Shown in pieces: positions 53,077 through 60,804 of a stretch of 64,000 nt of DNA. Every line of letters starts with the position of its first letter. Positions within the stretch are counted from its first letter, which is position 1. The translations under genes and the position numbers were made by a program. The notes under the pieces are model-generated. The model made no database searches. It was not told the DNA's origin and worked only from the letters and a program-made list of their open reading frames with translations. Source of the stretch: JAABTH01 sp964390725 (GTDB lineage Bacteria > Bacillota > Dethiobacteria > DTU022); NCBI GenBank assembly GCA_964390725.1, contig CAYMIW010000003.1, positions 62,001 to 126,000 on the forward strand, written 5' to 3'.

Positions 53077-53105
53077 ACCATCCAAAGTAGTACTTTCAGG
53101 AAGAA

Positions 53106-53153
53106 CCTCCACATGTTAGAAATTGTAAAACTATGATTGTCTTGGTGTGGAGG
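53106..53153. repeat. Inverted repeat CCTCCACA / TGTGGAGG after the thioesterase remnant
   Basis: Perfect eight-base arms at 53106-53113 and 53146-53153 flank 32 bp of AT-rich sequence. They could be a small mobile-element end, a hairpin or chance. No transposase is nearby. Confidence 0.4.
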
Positions 53154-53169
53154 AAGGAAATAAAAAGTC

Positions 53170-53198
53170 TTGACAGCTTATATAAAATATATTATAAA
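53170..53198 (+). promoter_or_regulatory. Promoter of the membrane protein/MORN-ABC operon
   Basis: TTGACA (53170-53175), a 17-bp spacer and TATAAA (53193-53198) predict a transcript start near 53205, only about 16 bases before the first possible start codon at 53221. The surrounding 55 bp are almost all A/T. Confidence 0.7.
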
Positions 53199-53220
53199 AT
53201 AAATAAGTTTATAATATAAA

Positions 53221-53922
53221 GTGAAGGGGCTGATTTCCATTTCTGGAAAGCCGGGCGAATTTGAAGCAGTGATAGCGGATCTGGAATTAATTAAGGAGGC
53301 TGTTGGTAGAAGCGATAGTTTCTTTCGCTTTGTAGATACACGGGGCGCTATGAAAAATGTTTTATTGTATGCAGGTTTCTTAATTGTGCTCATAGCAGGT
53401 GCTTTTTATTATCTTATTGATTACTTCGGCAGCTTTCAGTTAATTCCCCTGGCAGTAAGATCAATTATTTTTATTGGAATTGGCCTGGCTTGGTTTTTAA
53501 TCGGTTTTGTTAAATTGAGAAATTTTTTGCATAGTGGAAGATCTTTTAGAGAAGACCTGACTTTAGCCAGGTTGTTTGATGAAATATATACATCCCGGTT
53601 GATAGCAATGATGCTTCCTTTCTTCGGGGTGATAATATTTCTTGCAATATTCCTTATTCAACAGGGTTTGTATATTTACTTAATTCCGACCCTTGCTATA
53701 CTGTTTGGCTTTATTTTTATAGCCATGCATCCTATATTGAATGTAACAGAATTTTATTTCATCAGCATATGGTTGATAGCTACCGGTTTACTGACCCTTT
53801 TTCTGGCTGATTTGTTTCACCCCATGGTTGCTCTAGGCTTCACTTTCTCCGCCGGTTTCATTATGGGAGGGCTGCTTCTGCATTTAGACCTGACTGGCAT
53901 GAAAAACAAGAGGTGCAGGTAA
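53221..53922 (+). CDS. Multi-pass membrane protein of unknown function
   Basis: A 233-residue protein. A short soluble N-terminus (about 43 residues) precedes about six membrane helices, at roughly 46-66, 73-96, 125-147, 150-168, 176-196 and 200-222. I do not recognise a family. The GTG at 53221 has no ribosome site and lies very close to the predicted transcript start, so the true start may be a later codon or the mRNA may be nearly leaderless. Its stop overlaps the winged-helix gene by one base (TAATG), and the MORN-ABC exporter genes follow. It may be a partner or target of the regulator. Confidence 0.75.
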   Translation: MKGLISISGKPGEFEAVIADLELIKEAVGRSDSFFRFVDTRGAMKNVLLYAGFLIVLIAGAFYYLIDYFGSFQLIPLAVRSIIFIGIGLAWFLIGFVKLRNFLHSGRSFREDLTLARLFDEIYTSRLIAMMLPFFGVIIFLAIFLIQQGLYIYLIPTLAILFGFIFIAMHPILNVTEFYFISIWLIATGLLTLFLADLFHPMVALGFTFSAGFIMGGLLLHLDLTGMKNKRCR

Positions 53923-54272
53923 TGGCTGGTGGCGAGAAAAGAAAGAAAGGCATATTACTCGACCGTCTTATCCATGAACCGGCCAGGCTGCAGATCATCA
54001 GTTATTTGGCTGCACAGGGCAAACCTGTCATTTTCACGGAACTTAATGAAAGGCTGGGTTTAAGTTCCGGCAACCTTTCTGTGCAGTTAAAAAGATTAGA
54101 AGAAGCGCAATATGTATCAATAGCAAAATCCTTCAGGAACAACCGCCCCTTAACAACGATTACTTTAACTTACCAGGGGTTTGAGGCTCTCAGTCAGTAT
54201 CTGCGAGAACTTGAGTTTATGATCAAGGATGTTAGGGATGCCGTTTCAGTATCGGAGGATCAAATGCAATGA
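53922..54272 (+). CDS. Winged-helix transcriptional regulator (HTH_34/ArsR-MarR-like)
   Basis: A 116-residue DNA-binding protein. A winged helix occupies about residues 10-90 (HEPARLQIISYLAAQGKPVIFTELNERLGLSSGNLSVQLKRLEEAQYV), followed by a wing with TITLTYQGFEAL and a C-terminal helix. It matches the HTH_34 group of small regulators. No metal-binding cysteines are present. It is translated by stop-start overlap from the upstream membrane protein gene and lies 73 bp before the MORN-ABC ATPase, so it probably autoregulates this exporter operon. Confidence 0.85.
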   Translation: MAGGEKRKKGILLDRLIHEPARLQIISYLAAQGKPVIFTELNERLGLSSGNLSVQLKRLEEAQYVSIAKSFRNNRPLTTITLTYQGFEALSQYLRELEFMIKDVRDAVSVSEDQMQ

Positions 54273-54345
54273 AAAACCGGTTTGTGCCGAATCAGAATAT
54301 TGGTAAGATTATTTTTCAAACCCGATAAAAGGCAGGTGGAGATAA

Positions 54346-55584
54346 TTGGCTGGCAGTAGAAAGCTTGGAGGAGAGCAGACCCTTCCCTGGATGGGTGGCA
54401 GATACAGCGGTGAATTGAAAAATGATAAGCCAGATGGCCGGGGAACATTAATAAACCCCGATGATTCCAGTTACAAGGGTGAGTGGAAAGATGGTAAACC
54501 CCATGGCCGGGGAGTAATCTCTTATCGCTCCGGGGCTGTTTATAAAGGCAATTTTATTAAAGGCAAACGATATGGATATGGTAGTTATCTTTATCCTGAC
54601 GGGAAAACCTTAAAAGGGGTTTGGGAAGACGGCCGCCTGGTTAAACCGGTTGAAGAACCACGTAAAAAAATAAATTCGGACATTGCTGTTGCAGGAAAAA
54701 GTTTTTTTGAACCTGCTAAACCGAAATTAATGGCAATCAGGGTCGAAAACCTTAGTCACTGGTATGGTAATTTTCAGGCTGTTAAAGATATTAGCTTTAA
54801 TGTGCATCCGGGTGAAATCCTTGGTTTTCTCGGTCCCAACGGTGCAGGTAAGTCAACTACTATTAAGGTGTTAACCGGTCAGCTGCCTTTAAAAGGTGGT
54901 GACGCGCAAATACTGGGTCGGCGAATCGGTCGGGATGATCCAGAAATTCAGGCCCAGATTGGGGTAACGTTTGAAGAAAAAAATCTCTATCTTGAAATGA
55001 CAGCCCTGGAAAACCTGGATTTTTTCGCTTCGCTTTTTGGAATCAAAAACCCGGATTCACTTGAAGCACTTCGCCGGGTTGGTCTGGCCGAAAGGGCTAA
55101 AGACCGTGTTTCCAGTTATTCGAAGGGGATGCGTCAGCGCCTGATGATTGCCCGGGCTTTTATTAACAAGCCTAAAGTGCTTTTTCTTGATGAACCGACA
55201 GACGGTCTTGATCCGGTTACAGCTGTTTCTATAAGAAAAACAATTAAAGAAGAAGCAGAAAGAGGTGCGGCAGTGCTGCTGACCACCCACAATATGTTTG
55301 AAGCGGATGAGCTTTCGGACCGTGTTGCATTTATAAATGAGGGAGAAATAGTGGCTCTTGACTCTGCAGAAAATCTGAAGCTAAAATATGGTAAACGCTC
55401 CGTAAAAGTGCGCCTGCGCGATGGAAGCGGGGTAAAAGAAGAAGAACTACCCCTGGATGGCGAGAATTCGTCCAAGCGGCTCAGCGAACTGGCGGCCTCT
55501 CCCGACCTGATGACTATCCATACCGAAGAAGCTACCCTGGAAGCGATCTTTATTCGCCTGACCGGTAGGGGGTTATCTGGATGA
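54346..55584 (+). CDS. MORN-repeat / ABC ATPase fusion protein (second copy of the architecture)
   Basis: A 412-residue fusion. MORN repeats lie at about residues 19-97 (YSGELKNDKPDGRG, YKGEWKDGKPHGRG, YKGNFIKGKRYGYG, KGVWEDGR). A linker at about 100-128 follows, then an ABC-2-type ATPase with Walker A GPNGAGKS at 163-170, signature SYSKGMRQRL, Walker B VLFLDEP (278-284), D-loop DGLDP and H-loop TTHNMFEA. The linker GKSFF resembles GKNFF in the MORN/DUF4282 protein at 8602, hinting at common origin. TTG start after GGTGGAG. Its stop region overlaps the first permease by four bases. It presumably energises the two permeases that follow. Confidence 0.92.
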   Translation: MAGSRKLGGEQTLPWMGGRYSGELKNDKPDGRGTLINPDDSSYKGEWKDGKPHGRGVISYRSGAVYKGNFIKGKRYGYGSYLYPDGKTLKGVWEDGRLVKPVEEPRKKINSDIAVAGKSFFEPAKPKLMAIRVENLSHWYGNFQAVKDISFNVHPGEILGFLGPNGAGKSTTIKVLTGQLPLKGGDAQILGRRIGRDDPEIQAQIGVTFEEKNLYLEMTALENLDFFASLFGIKNPDSLEALRRVGLAERAKDRVSSYSKGMRQRLMIARAFINKPKVLFLDEPTDGLDPVTAVSIRKTIKEEAERGAAVLLTTHNMFEADELSDRVAFINEGEIVALDSAENLKLKYGKRSVKVRLRDGSGVKEEELPLDGENSSKRLSELAASPDLMTIHTEEATLEAIFIRLTGRGLSG

Positions 55585-56825
55585 AAAAGCCTGTATCCGG
55601 CGGAAGTATCATACTTGCCATGCTGATGAAAGATGCCCGGGTCTATAGCCGCAATAAAATTTATCTTTTTTTAACAGTGTTGGGGTTATTAATTTTTATT
55701 GCAGTCTTTTGGCTGATACCCGATTCTGTTGATGAAGATATTGTTATTGCAGTTACCCCATCACTGTCTACGCTGACTGATGAAGGACGTGAAGCCCTTG
55801 AGAAGAGCGGAGTGCCCCGGGAGGTTATAGCAGAACTGGATCAACTTGAGGCTGCTTTCAGGGATGAGGGTATGTTTTTAATTGAATTTGACCATTTACA
55901 GGAGCTGGAGAAAGCAGTTCGCGGAGATGTCCATATCTATAAAGATAATGCGGGAAATTATGTTATCCATGATCCTGAAGGAGAGATTAAAAAACCGGCA
56001 GAGACATCAAGGATAAACGCTCATGTTGGTATCGCTTTCCCGGCTAATTTTATTGGCGAAGCAGTGTTTGATAATAAACCAAAAGTGACTATTTATGCAG
56101 CTGCCACAGTCCCGGATGAATTACTAGGAGCCATGGAAGGATTTGTGCGGGAGTTATCTTTTCAACTGGCCGGTTATGATCTACCGGTTGAGTTTATGGA
56201 AGAAGAAACGATGATCCTTGGGACAGATCGCCTTGGTGAACAGATTTCTATGCAAGCCCGAATGCGTCCTCTGGTTGCTTTTTTTATGTTGATGATGGAG
56301 ACTTTTGCACTTGCTTCCTTAATCTCCAATGAAATACTGCAGCGTACCGTAACTGCCTTATTGGTTACCCCACTACGTATCCGGCAGTTTTTAATGTCTA
56401 AAACCATTTTTGGCACTGTTTTGGCCATGAGCCAGGCAGTAGTTGTTTTAATTTTTGTGCGCGCTTTTACTGTAGATAACTGGTCGCTTTTACTTTTCAC
56501 AGTATTTCTTGGCTCATTGCTCTTTACTGCCGTTGCCATGTTGGTAGGTTCTGCGGGGAAAGATTTTATCGGCCAGCTGATGCTGAGCCTGCTCTTTTTA
56601 ATTCCCCTGCTTATACCGGCTTTTGCTGTGCTCTTTCCGGGTTCGGTAGCTCCATGGGTAAAAATACTGCCGACTTATCCGATTGTTAGTTTGCTCTATG
56701 ATGCAACAATCTATCAAGCAGGTTGGAGCGATTCATTGCTTTCACTTGCCTATGCTTTTCTTGCGGTTCTTGTGATTTACCTGGTTTCGCTCCTGGTATT
56801 AAAAAGAAAGGTGGTCAACTTATGA
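55581..56825 (+). CDS. ABC-2 permease with large extracytoplasmic loop (first)
   Basis: A 414-residue permease of the Nat/YhgE-like ABC-2 group. The first helix is at about 26-46, followed by a hydrophilic extracytoplasmic loop of about 170 residues. Helices at about 230-255, 275-300, 305-330, 335-360 and 385-408 make up the channel domain, with the conserved SNEILQRTVTALLVTPLRIRQFLMSK cytosolic stretch. This architecture is typical of exporters for lipids, drugs or sodium. It overlaps the MORN-ABC ATPase by ATGA and the next permease by ATGA. Confidence 0.9.
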   Translation: MKKPVSGGSIILAMLMKDARVYSRNKIYLFLTVLGLLIFIAVFWLIPDSVDEDIVIAVTPSLSTLTDEGREALEKSGVPREVIAELDQLEAAFRDEGMFLIEFDHLQELEKAVRGDVHIYKDNAGNYVIHDPEGEIKKPAETSRINAHVGIAFPANFIGEAVFDNKPKVTIYAAATVPDELLGAMEGFVRELSFQLAGYDLPVEFMEEETMILGTDRLGEQISMQARMRPLVAFFMLMMETFALASLISNEILQRTVTALLVTPLRIRQFLMSKTIFGTVLAMSQAVVVLIFVRAFTVDNWSLLLFTVFLGSLLFTAVAMLVGSAGKDFIGQLMLSLLFLIPLLIPAFAVLFPGSVAPWVKILPTYPIVSLLYDATIYQAGWSDSLLSLAYAFLAVLVIYLVSLLVLKRKVVNL

Positions 56826-57871
56826 GTATCAGACGCGTACTATCCATATTATTGAAAGATTTTTCCGTGGGACCGCGTAAATCTTTTTTTATCTGGGCTT
56901 TAATCATGCCTTTTGCAATGACCTTTCTTTTTCAATTTGCTTTTGGTTCACTATTTGAACCCAAGCCCCGACTCGGAGTTGTCGATCTTGGTAGTTCGCA
57001 GCTAACCGTGGAGGCACAGGAACTGGAAGGTTTTGATGTGGAAGTATTAGGTGGAGTGGATGAATTGCTGGAGAAAGTTGAGCAGAATGATCTGGATGCG
57101 GGAATGGTTCTCGGTGATGGATTTGATGAAGCGGTAAAAACAGGGGGAAAACCCCTTCTTCCTTTTTACATTAGTGGTGAAAGTCTGGCTTCAAACAGGA
57201 TCATTATCGCAGTGACAGCGATTGAAATGATTCGCGGGCTGGAAGGAAGTGAAACCCCGGTGGAAGTGGAAACAATCTATTTTGGAGAACCGGGGCTGCC
57301 GGTTTCAGTGAGGCTGATTCCACTACTTGTTTTTTATGCCTTGGTTATGGCCGGCATGTGGGTGCCCAGTGCAAGTTTGGTTGAAGAAAAAGAAAGGGGT
57401 ACGCTAACTGCCATACTGGTTACAGCGGCTCGCTTGAATGATGTTTTGTTTGCCAAGTGGTTACTGGGTTTTTTCTTTGCTATATTCCTTGCGATAGTAA
57501 CCTTACTTTTGAATAGTGCATTTGGACAGCACCCGCTTGAAGTTGTCGCTGTAATAATCGTGGCTTCCGCCCTGACTTCCATGATTGGACTGTTAATAGG
57601 CGTTTACTCAAAAAATGCAACTATGCTTTTTACCCTTATTAAAAGCCTCGGGTTTTTTCTTTTCATACCGGTTATTTTTTACATTTTTCCAGAGTGGCCG
57701 CAGTGGATAGCGAAGATATTTCCACTGTACTGGATTATCAGTCCAATCTGGGAAGTTTCGGTTATGGGAGAATCTATCAGCACAGTCTGGTTTGAGATAA
57801 CTATTGCCCTGGCAATAACCCTGGTTCTTTTGTTTCTTCTTGTTCCTTTAAAGAGAAGGATGCTGGTTTGA
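56822..57871 (+). CDS. ABC-2 permease with large extracytoplasmic loop (second)
   Basis: A 349-residue permease with the same plan: an N-terminal helix at about 19-40, a soluble loop to about 165, then five helices and the conserved EEKERGTLTAILVTAARLNDVLFAKW segment. It likely pairs with the preceding permease as a heterodimer served by the MORN-ABC ATPase. The start is at ATG 56822, overlapping the previous stop by four bases; an in-frame upstream start at 56723 lies inside the previous gene. It is the last gene of the operon. Confidence 0.9.
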   Translation: MSIRRVLSILLKDFSVGPRKSFFIWALIMPFAMTFLFQFAFGSLFEPKPRLGVVDLGSSQLTVEAQELEGFDVEVLGGVDELLEKVEQNDLDAGMVLGDGFDEAVKTGGKPLLPFYISGESLASNRIIIAVTAIEMIRGLEGSETPVEVETIYFGEPGLPVSVRLIPLLVFYALVMAGMWVPSASLVEEKERGTLTAILVTAARLNDVLFAKWLLGFFFAIFLAIVTLLLNSAFGQHPLEVVAVIIVASALTSMIGLLIGVYSKNATMLFTLIKSLGFFLFIPVIFYIFPEWPQWIAKIFPLYWIISPIWEVSVMGESISTVWFEITIALAITLVLLFLLVPLKRRMLV

Positions 57872-58216
57872 TCATTAGCAGAGATATACTTGGCGTTTCA
57901 ATGTTTAACAAACTCTTATATTTATCCAGCGACCTTTTCTGTAATACAGCCAGCCGTAGTCGATTTGCATACACTAAAATATAGTTTAGCTTTTAGTTAT
58001 CCATTTTAACAGGTATTAATCCGTTTGCATTGTACCATAGCCGAAAAATGCGAGCAACAGAAAGATAGTAAAGTCAACTATTTTTAATTATAAAAAGTGG
58101 CCCCGGTCATAAAGGTTAAAGCTGAAGGAATGACCGTGGTAACTGGTCACCAGCAAATCTCCCTTTAAAATTAAAATGTGAACTATAATTTTAATTGTTA
58201 AAGGAAGTGGCGATTT
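57872..58216. other. Intergenic region upstream of the Lnt-like gene
   Basis: A 345-bp gap with no gene or terminator that I can defend. It contains an inverted repeat CGGTCAT (58104-58110) / ATGACCG (58130-58136) about 80 bp before the Lnt-like start, which could form a leader hairpin or operator. Confidence 0.4.
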
Positions 58217-59719
58217 ATGAAGGTTGCAGGTAATGCTAATTCACTCAGGGTCATTGTTGGACTGCTGATATCAGTTTGTGGAGGGCTTGCCTTTATACTG
58301 GCCTTTCCTCCTTATGAGATATGGCCTCTCATTTTTATTGGTTTTGTTCCGGTGCTGATAGCCCAGCACCGTATTATGCCCCCCCGATTATCATCGCTTG
58401 CTACTGCTGTTGCTATAGCAATATGGCTGCAGGGATACCTGGGTCCGGTATTTGCCCCAATTGGTAATTATATGGTTTGGTTACCTCTTATAGCCTTAAT
58501 CATCTGCTTTTTTACTGACCGGGGACAGCGCGAATTTCATAAAAAAACAGGATATCGCTGGTTTGTTATAAGCGGTATTATTACCTGGGCAGCTATAGAA
58601 ATGATCCGCTTGTTTCTTCCGGTTGCCGGAACATGGGCATTTGTTGCTTACCCCCTGTATAAGCAGTTGTGGCTTATTCAGCCAGCCAGTATTTTTGGAA
58701 TCATCGGGACAGGAATGCTGGTTATGCTGGTAAATCATGTCCTGGCTCTCCAGGTTATTCACATACTCGATAATAAAAGGTGGATTAATGACTACGGGCA
58801 CGATAGCAAAGCAATTGTGAATAAGAAATTAACAATTGGTTGGTTAAAAAAAGGAGTATTGCTCACAGCAGCCTGGCTGGCGCTGAGCCTGTTTCAACTC
58901 AACAGCCAATCAGAAGCGCCTAAAATAAAAGCAGCTGCTGTTCAGCCTGCTGTTTCCCCTATTATGATTAGCAATGCCGGTGAAAATAAAATACCTGTCC
59001 TTGAACGCATGGCAGAACAGACTATTAACGCAGCTGATAGAGGGGCACAGTTTATCGTGTGGCCGGAAGGGGCTTTAGATAGAGACCCCCGGGATGGTGA
59101 TTATCCCGACTTGGCAGAGTTGGCTGTAGAAACTTCTGCTTACCTGGCTACCGGTTACATAGTTAACCAGGGAGCAGAAGGTTTTCGTAACGAAGCGACG
59201 GTTATTGACCCTGAGGGAAATTTTCTTGGTGTTTTCGGGAAAGATCACCCGGTGGTTTTTGGAGGGGAAACCAGCTTGAGTCGTGGTAGTTATCCAGTCT
59301 ATGAAACAAGTATTGGTAACCTGGCAACGATTATTTGCTATGATCTTGATTATACCGATACTACCCGCAAAATGGTTTCCGGTGGGGCGCAGCTTATTGG
59401 AGTTCCTTCAAATGACTGGGGCAGCATTGCTGATAAGCATTATACGCATGTAGTTTTTCGGGCAGTAGAAAACCGTGTGGCCATGGTTAAGGCTGATGGT
59501 GGTTTTAACTCCGCCCTGGTTGATCCCTACGGGAAGATTATAGATCTGGCCGTTTTCCCGGATGGTGGAGAAGCAACCCTGGTTGGAGATCTTCAACTGG
59601 GTGACGGGAAGGGGACATTTACAACAAAATTTGGAGACTGGCTTGGCTGGATTGCCCTGGCTGGCTTGGCCTTTTTTACCTTTGGAGGAAGATGGCTAGA
59701 GAAAAAGGCGAAATGCTAA
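58217..59719 (+). CDS. lnt: Apolipoprotein N-acyltransferase-like protein (Lnt family)
   Basis: A 500-residue membrane enzyme. About six helices lie in the first 230 residues, including the conserved FPPYEIWPLIFIGFVP opening and a TWAFVAYPLYKQLWLIQPASIFG segment. A carbon-nitrogen hydrolase domain at about 236-475 follows, then a final helix at about 478-495. The catalytic triad is complete: Glu284 (VWPEGA), Lys342 (FGKDHP) and Cys374 (IICYDLDY). Lnt adds the third acyl chain to lipoproteins in diderm bacteria. In Firmicutes the classical enzyme is usually absent, so a related amidase or acyltransferase role is possible. AAGGAAG precedes the ATG. It appears to be a single gene. Confidence 0.85.
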   Translation: MKVAGNANSLRVIVGLLISVCGGLAFILAFPPYEIWPLIFIGFVPVLIAQHRIMPPRLSSLATAVAIAIWLQGYLGPVFAPIGNYMVWLPLIALIICFFTDRGQREFHKKTGYRWFVISGIITWAAIEMIRLFLPVAGTWAFVAYPLYKQLWLIQPASIFGIIGTGMLVMLVNHVLALQVIHILDNKRWINDYGHDSKAIVNKKLTIGWLKKGVLLTAAWLALSLFQLNSQSEAPKIKAAAVQPAVSPIMISNAGENKIPVLERMAEQTINAADRGAQFIVWPEGALDRDPRDGDYPDLAELAVETSAYLATGYIVNQGAEGFRNEATVIDPEGNFLGVFGKDHPVVFGGETSLSRGSYPVYETSIGNLATIICYDLDYTDTTRKMVSGGAQLIGVPSNDWGSIADKHYTHVVFRAVENRVAMVKADGGFNSALVDPYGKIIDLAVFPDGGEATLVGDLQLGDGKGTFTTKFGDWLGWIALAGLAFFTFGGRWLEKKAKC

Positions 59720-59780
59720 AGTAGCTGTAATAATTATTTCTTACTTGGATTTTCGTAGCTTGTTTTCCCGGGATTGATAT

Positions 59781-59803
59781 GATATATTTTATTAAAATAT
59801 ATC
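59781..59803. promoter_or_regulatory. Perfect 11-bp-arm AT-rich palindrome upstream of the TspO-like gene
   Basis: Arms GATATATTTTA and TAAAATATATC flank a single central base. It lies about 50 bp before the start codon, in the promoter zone, and could be an operator. It is not GC-rich and is unlikely to be a terminator. Confidence 0.45.
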
Positions 59804-59854
59804 TAATATTAGAATGAAGAGATATAAAATCTATTAATAAAAGGAGAACCACCA

Positions 59855-60664
59855 ATGTCAGAAAAAAAAGGAATAAACCTGATTCAAATTGCAGTTCTTG
59901 TTTCTTACCTGCTTATGGTAGTTGTCAATGCCCTGGCTAATACCCTGCCGATAAATGCTATAACGACAGGTGAGGTTTCAGACTCTTTTCCCAATCTTTT
60001 TGCTCCCACGGGATTGACTTTCTCCATATGGGGTCTGATTTATCTGCTACTCGCTGCTTACTCAGTTTATCAACTCGGTTTATTCAGGCAGGATAGTGAC
60101 GCTGTTAAACCGCAGTTATTTAACTCCATTGGTATTTTATTTATAATTTCATCCCTGGCCAACACCGCCTGGATATTTTCCTGGCACTATTACAGTATCG
60201 GGCTTTCTTTAGCGATGATGCTGGTGATACTGGTGCTGCTGATTGCTATAAATATCAGGGTAGACCGGGAACAGTTAAGTACGCGTGAAAAACTGTTTGT
60301 CAAGCTTCCATTTGCAATATATTTCGGTTGGATAACCGTTGCTACAGTGGCAAATGTTACATCTCTGCTGGTTTATGAGGGATGGAACAGATTTGGAATA
60401 GCCGAGCAAACCTGGTCTGTTATTATTATAGCAATAGGGTTCTTAATAGGTGCAGTGACAACCTTAAGATTTAAAAGTATTCCCTACGGCCTGGTAATTA
60501 TCTGGGCATATATTGGAATATGGATTAGACACACAGCTCCCGCCGGCTTTTCAGAAAGCTACCCGGCGGTGATTGCAACGGTAATAATTTCAATCATCCT
60601 GATGGTTGCAGTTCTGTTATTCCTTATTTTTAAGGAGAAGAAAAGAGCCGTAACGGTTGTTTAA
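59855..60664 (+). CDS. TspO/MBR-related membrane protein
   Basis: A 269-residue protein with about seven hydrophobic helices. It resembles the larger bacterial relatives of the tryptophan-rich sensory protein family, with the family signature in FPNLFAPTGLTFSIWGLIYLLLAAYSVYQL and in SLANTAWIFSWHY. Classical TspO is ~155 residues with five helices. These longer relatives are of unknown function but may bind porphyrins or sterol-like ligands. AAGGAG precedes the ATG. A single gene, followed by an inverted repeat. Confidence 0.82.
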   Translation: MSEKKGINLIQIAVLVSYLLMVVVNALANTLPINAITTGEVSDSFPNLFAPTGLTFSIWGLIYLLLAAYSVYQLGLFRQDSDAVKPQLFNSIGILFIISSLANTAWIFSWHYYSIGLSLAMMLVILVLLIAINIRVDREQLSTREKLFVKLPFAIYFGWITVATVANVTSLLVYEGWNRFGIAEQTWSVIIIAIGFLIGAVTTLRFKSIPYGLVIIWAYIGIWIRHTAPAGFSESYPAVIATVIISIILMVAVLLFLIFKEKKRAVTVV

Positions 60665-60684
60665 AGTTCAGAATAAGATAATTA

Positions 60685-60722
60685 GAGGGCGGTTTCATCA
60701 CGAAGATGAATGAACCGCCCTC
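60685..60722. terminator. Inverted repeat between convergent TspO-like and PucR-type genes
   Basis: Strong GC arms GAGGGCGGTT and AACCGCCCTC with an additional CATC/GATG inner pairing form a stable hairpin. No long T run follows on the plus strand, so termination efficiency is uncertain. Confidence 0.65.
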
Positions 60723-60804
60723 AGTTGTGCACAAATATCACCTGCATAAACTTTGCTTCGCTACAGCAGTATTATTTATTATTCATCAGGCGGTTATTTG
60801 GTTG

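Noticed and set aside
53005..53115. Second open stretch after the thioesterase remnant taken as its frameshifted continuation
   Set aside because: The translated sequence does not resemble the expected helix and strands of a hot-dog thioesterase, so a simple one-base frameshift does not explain the break.
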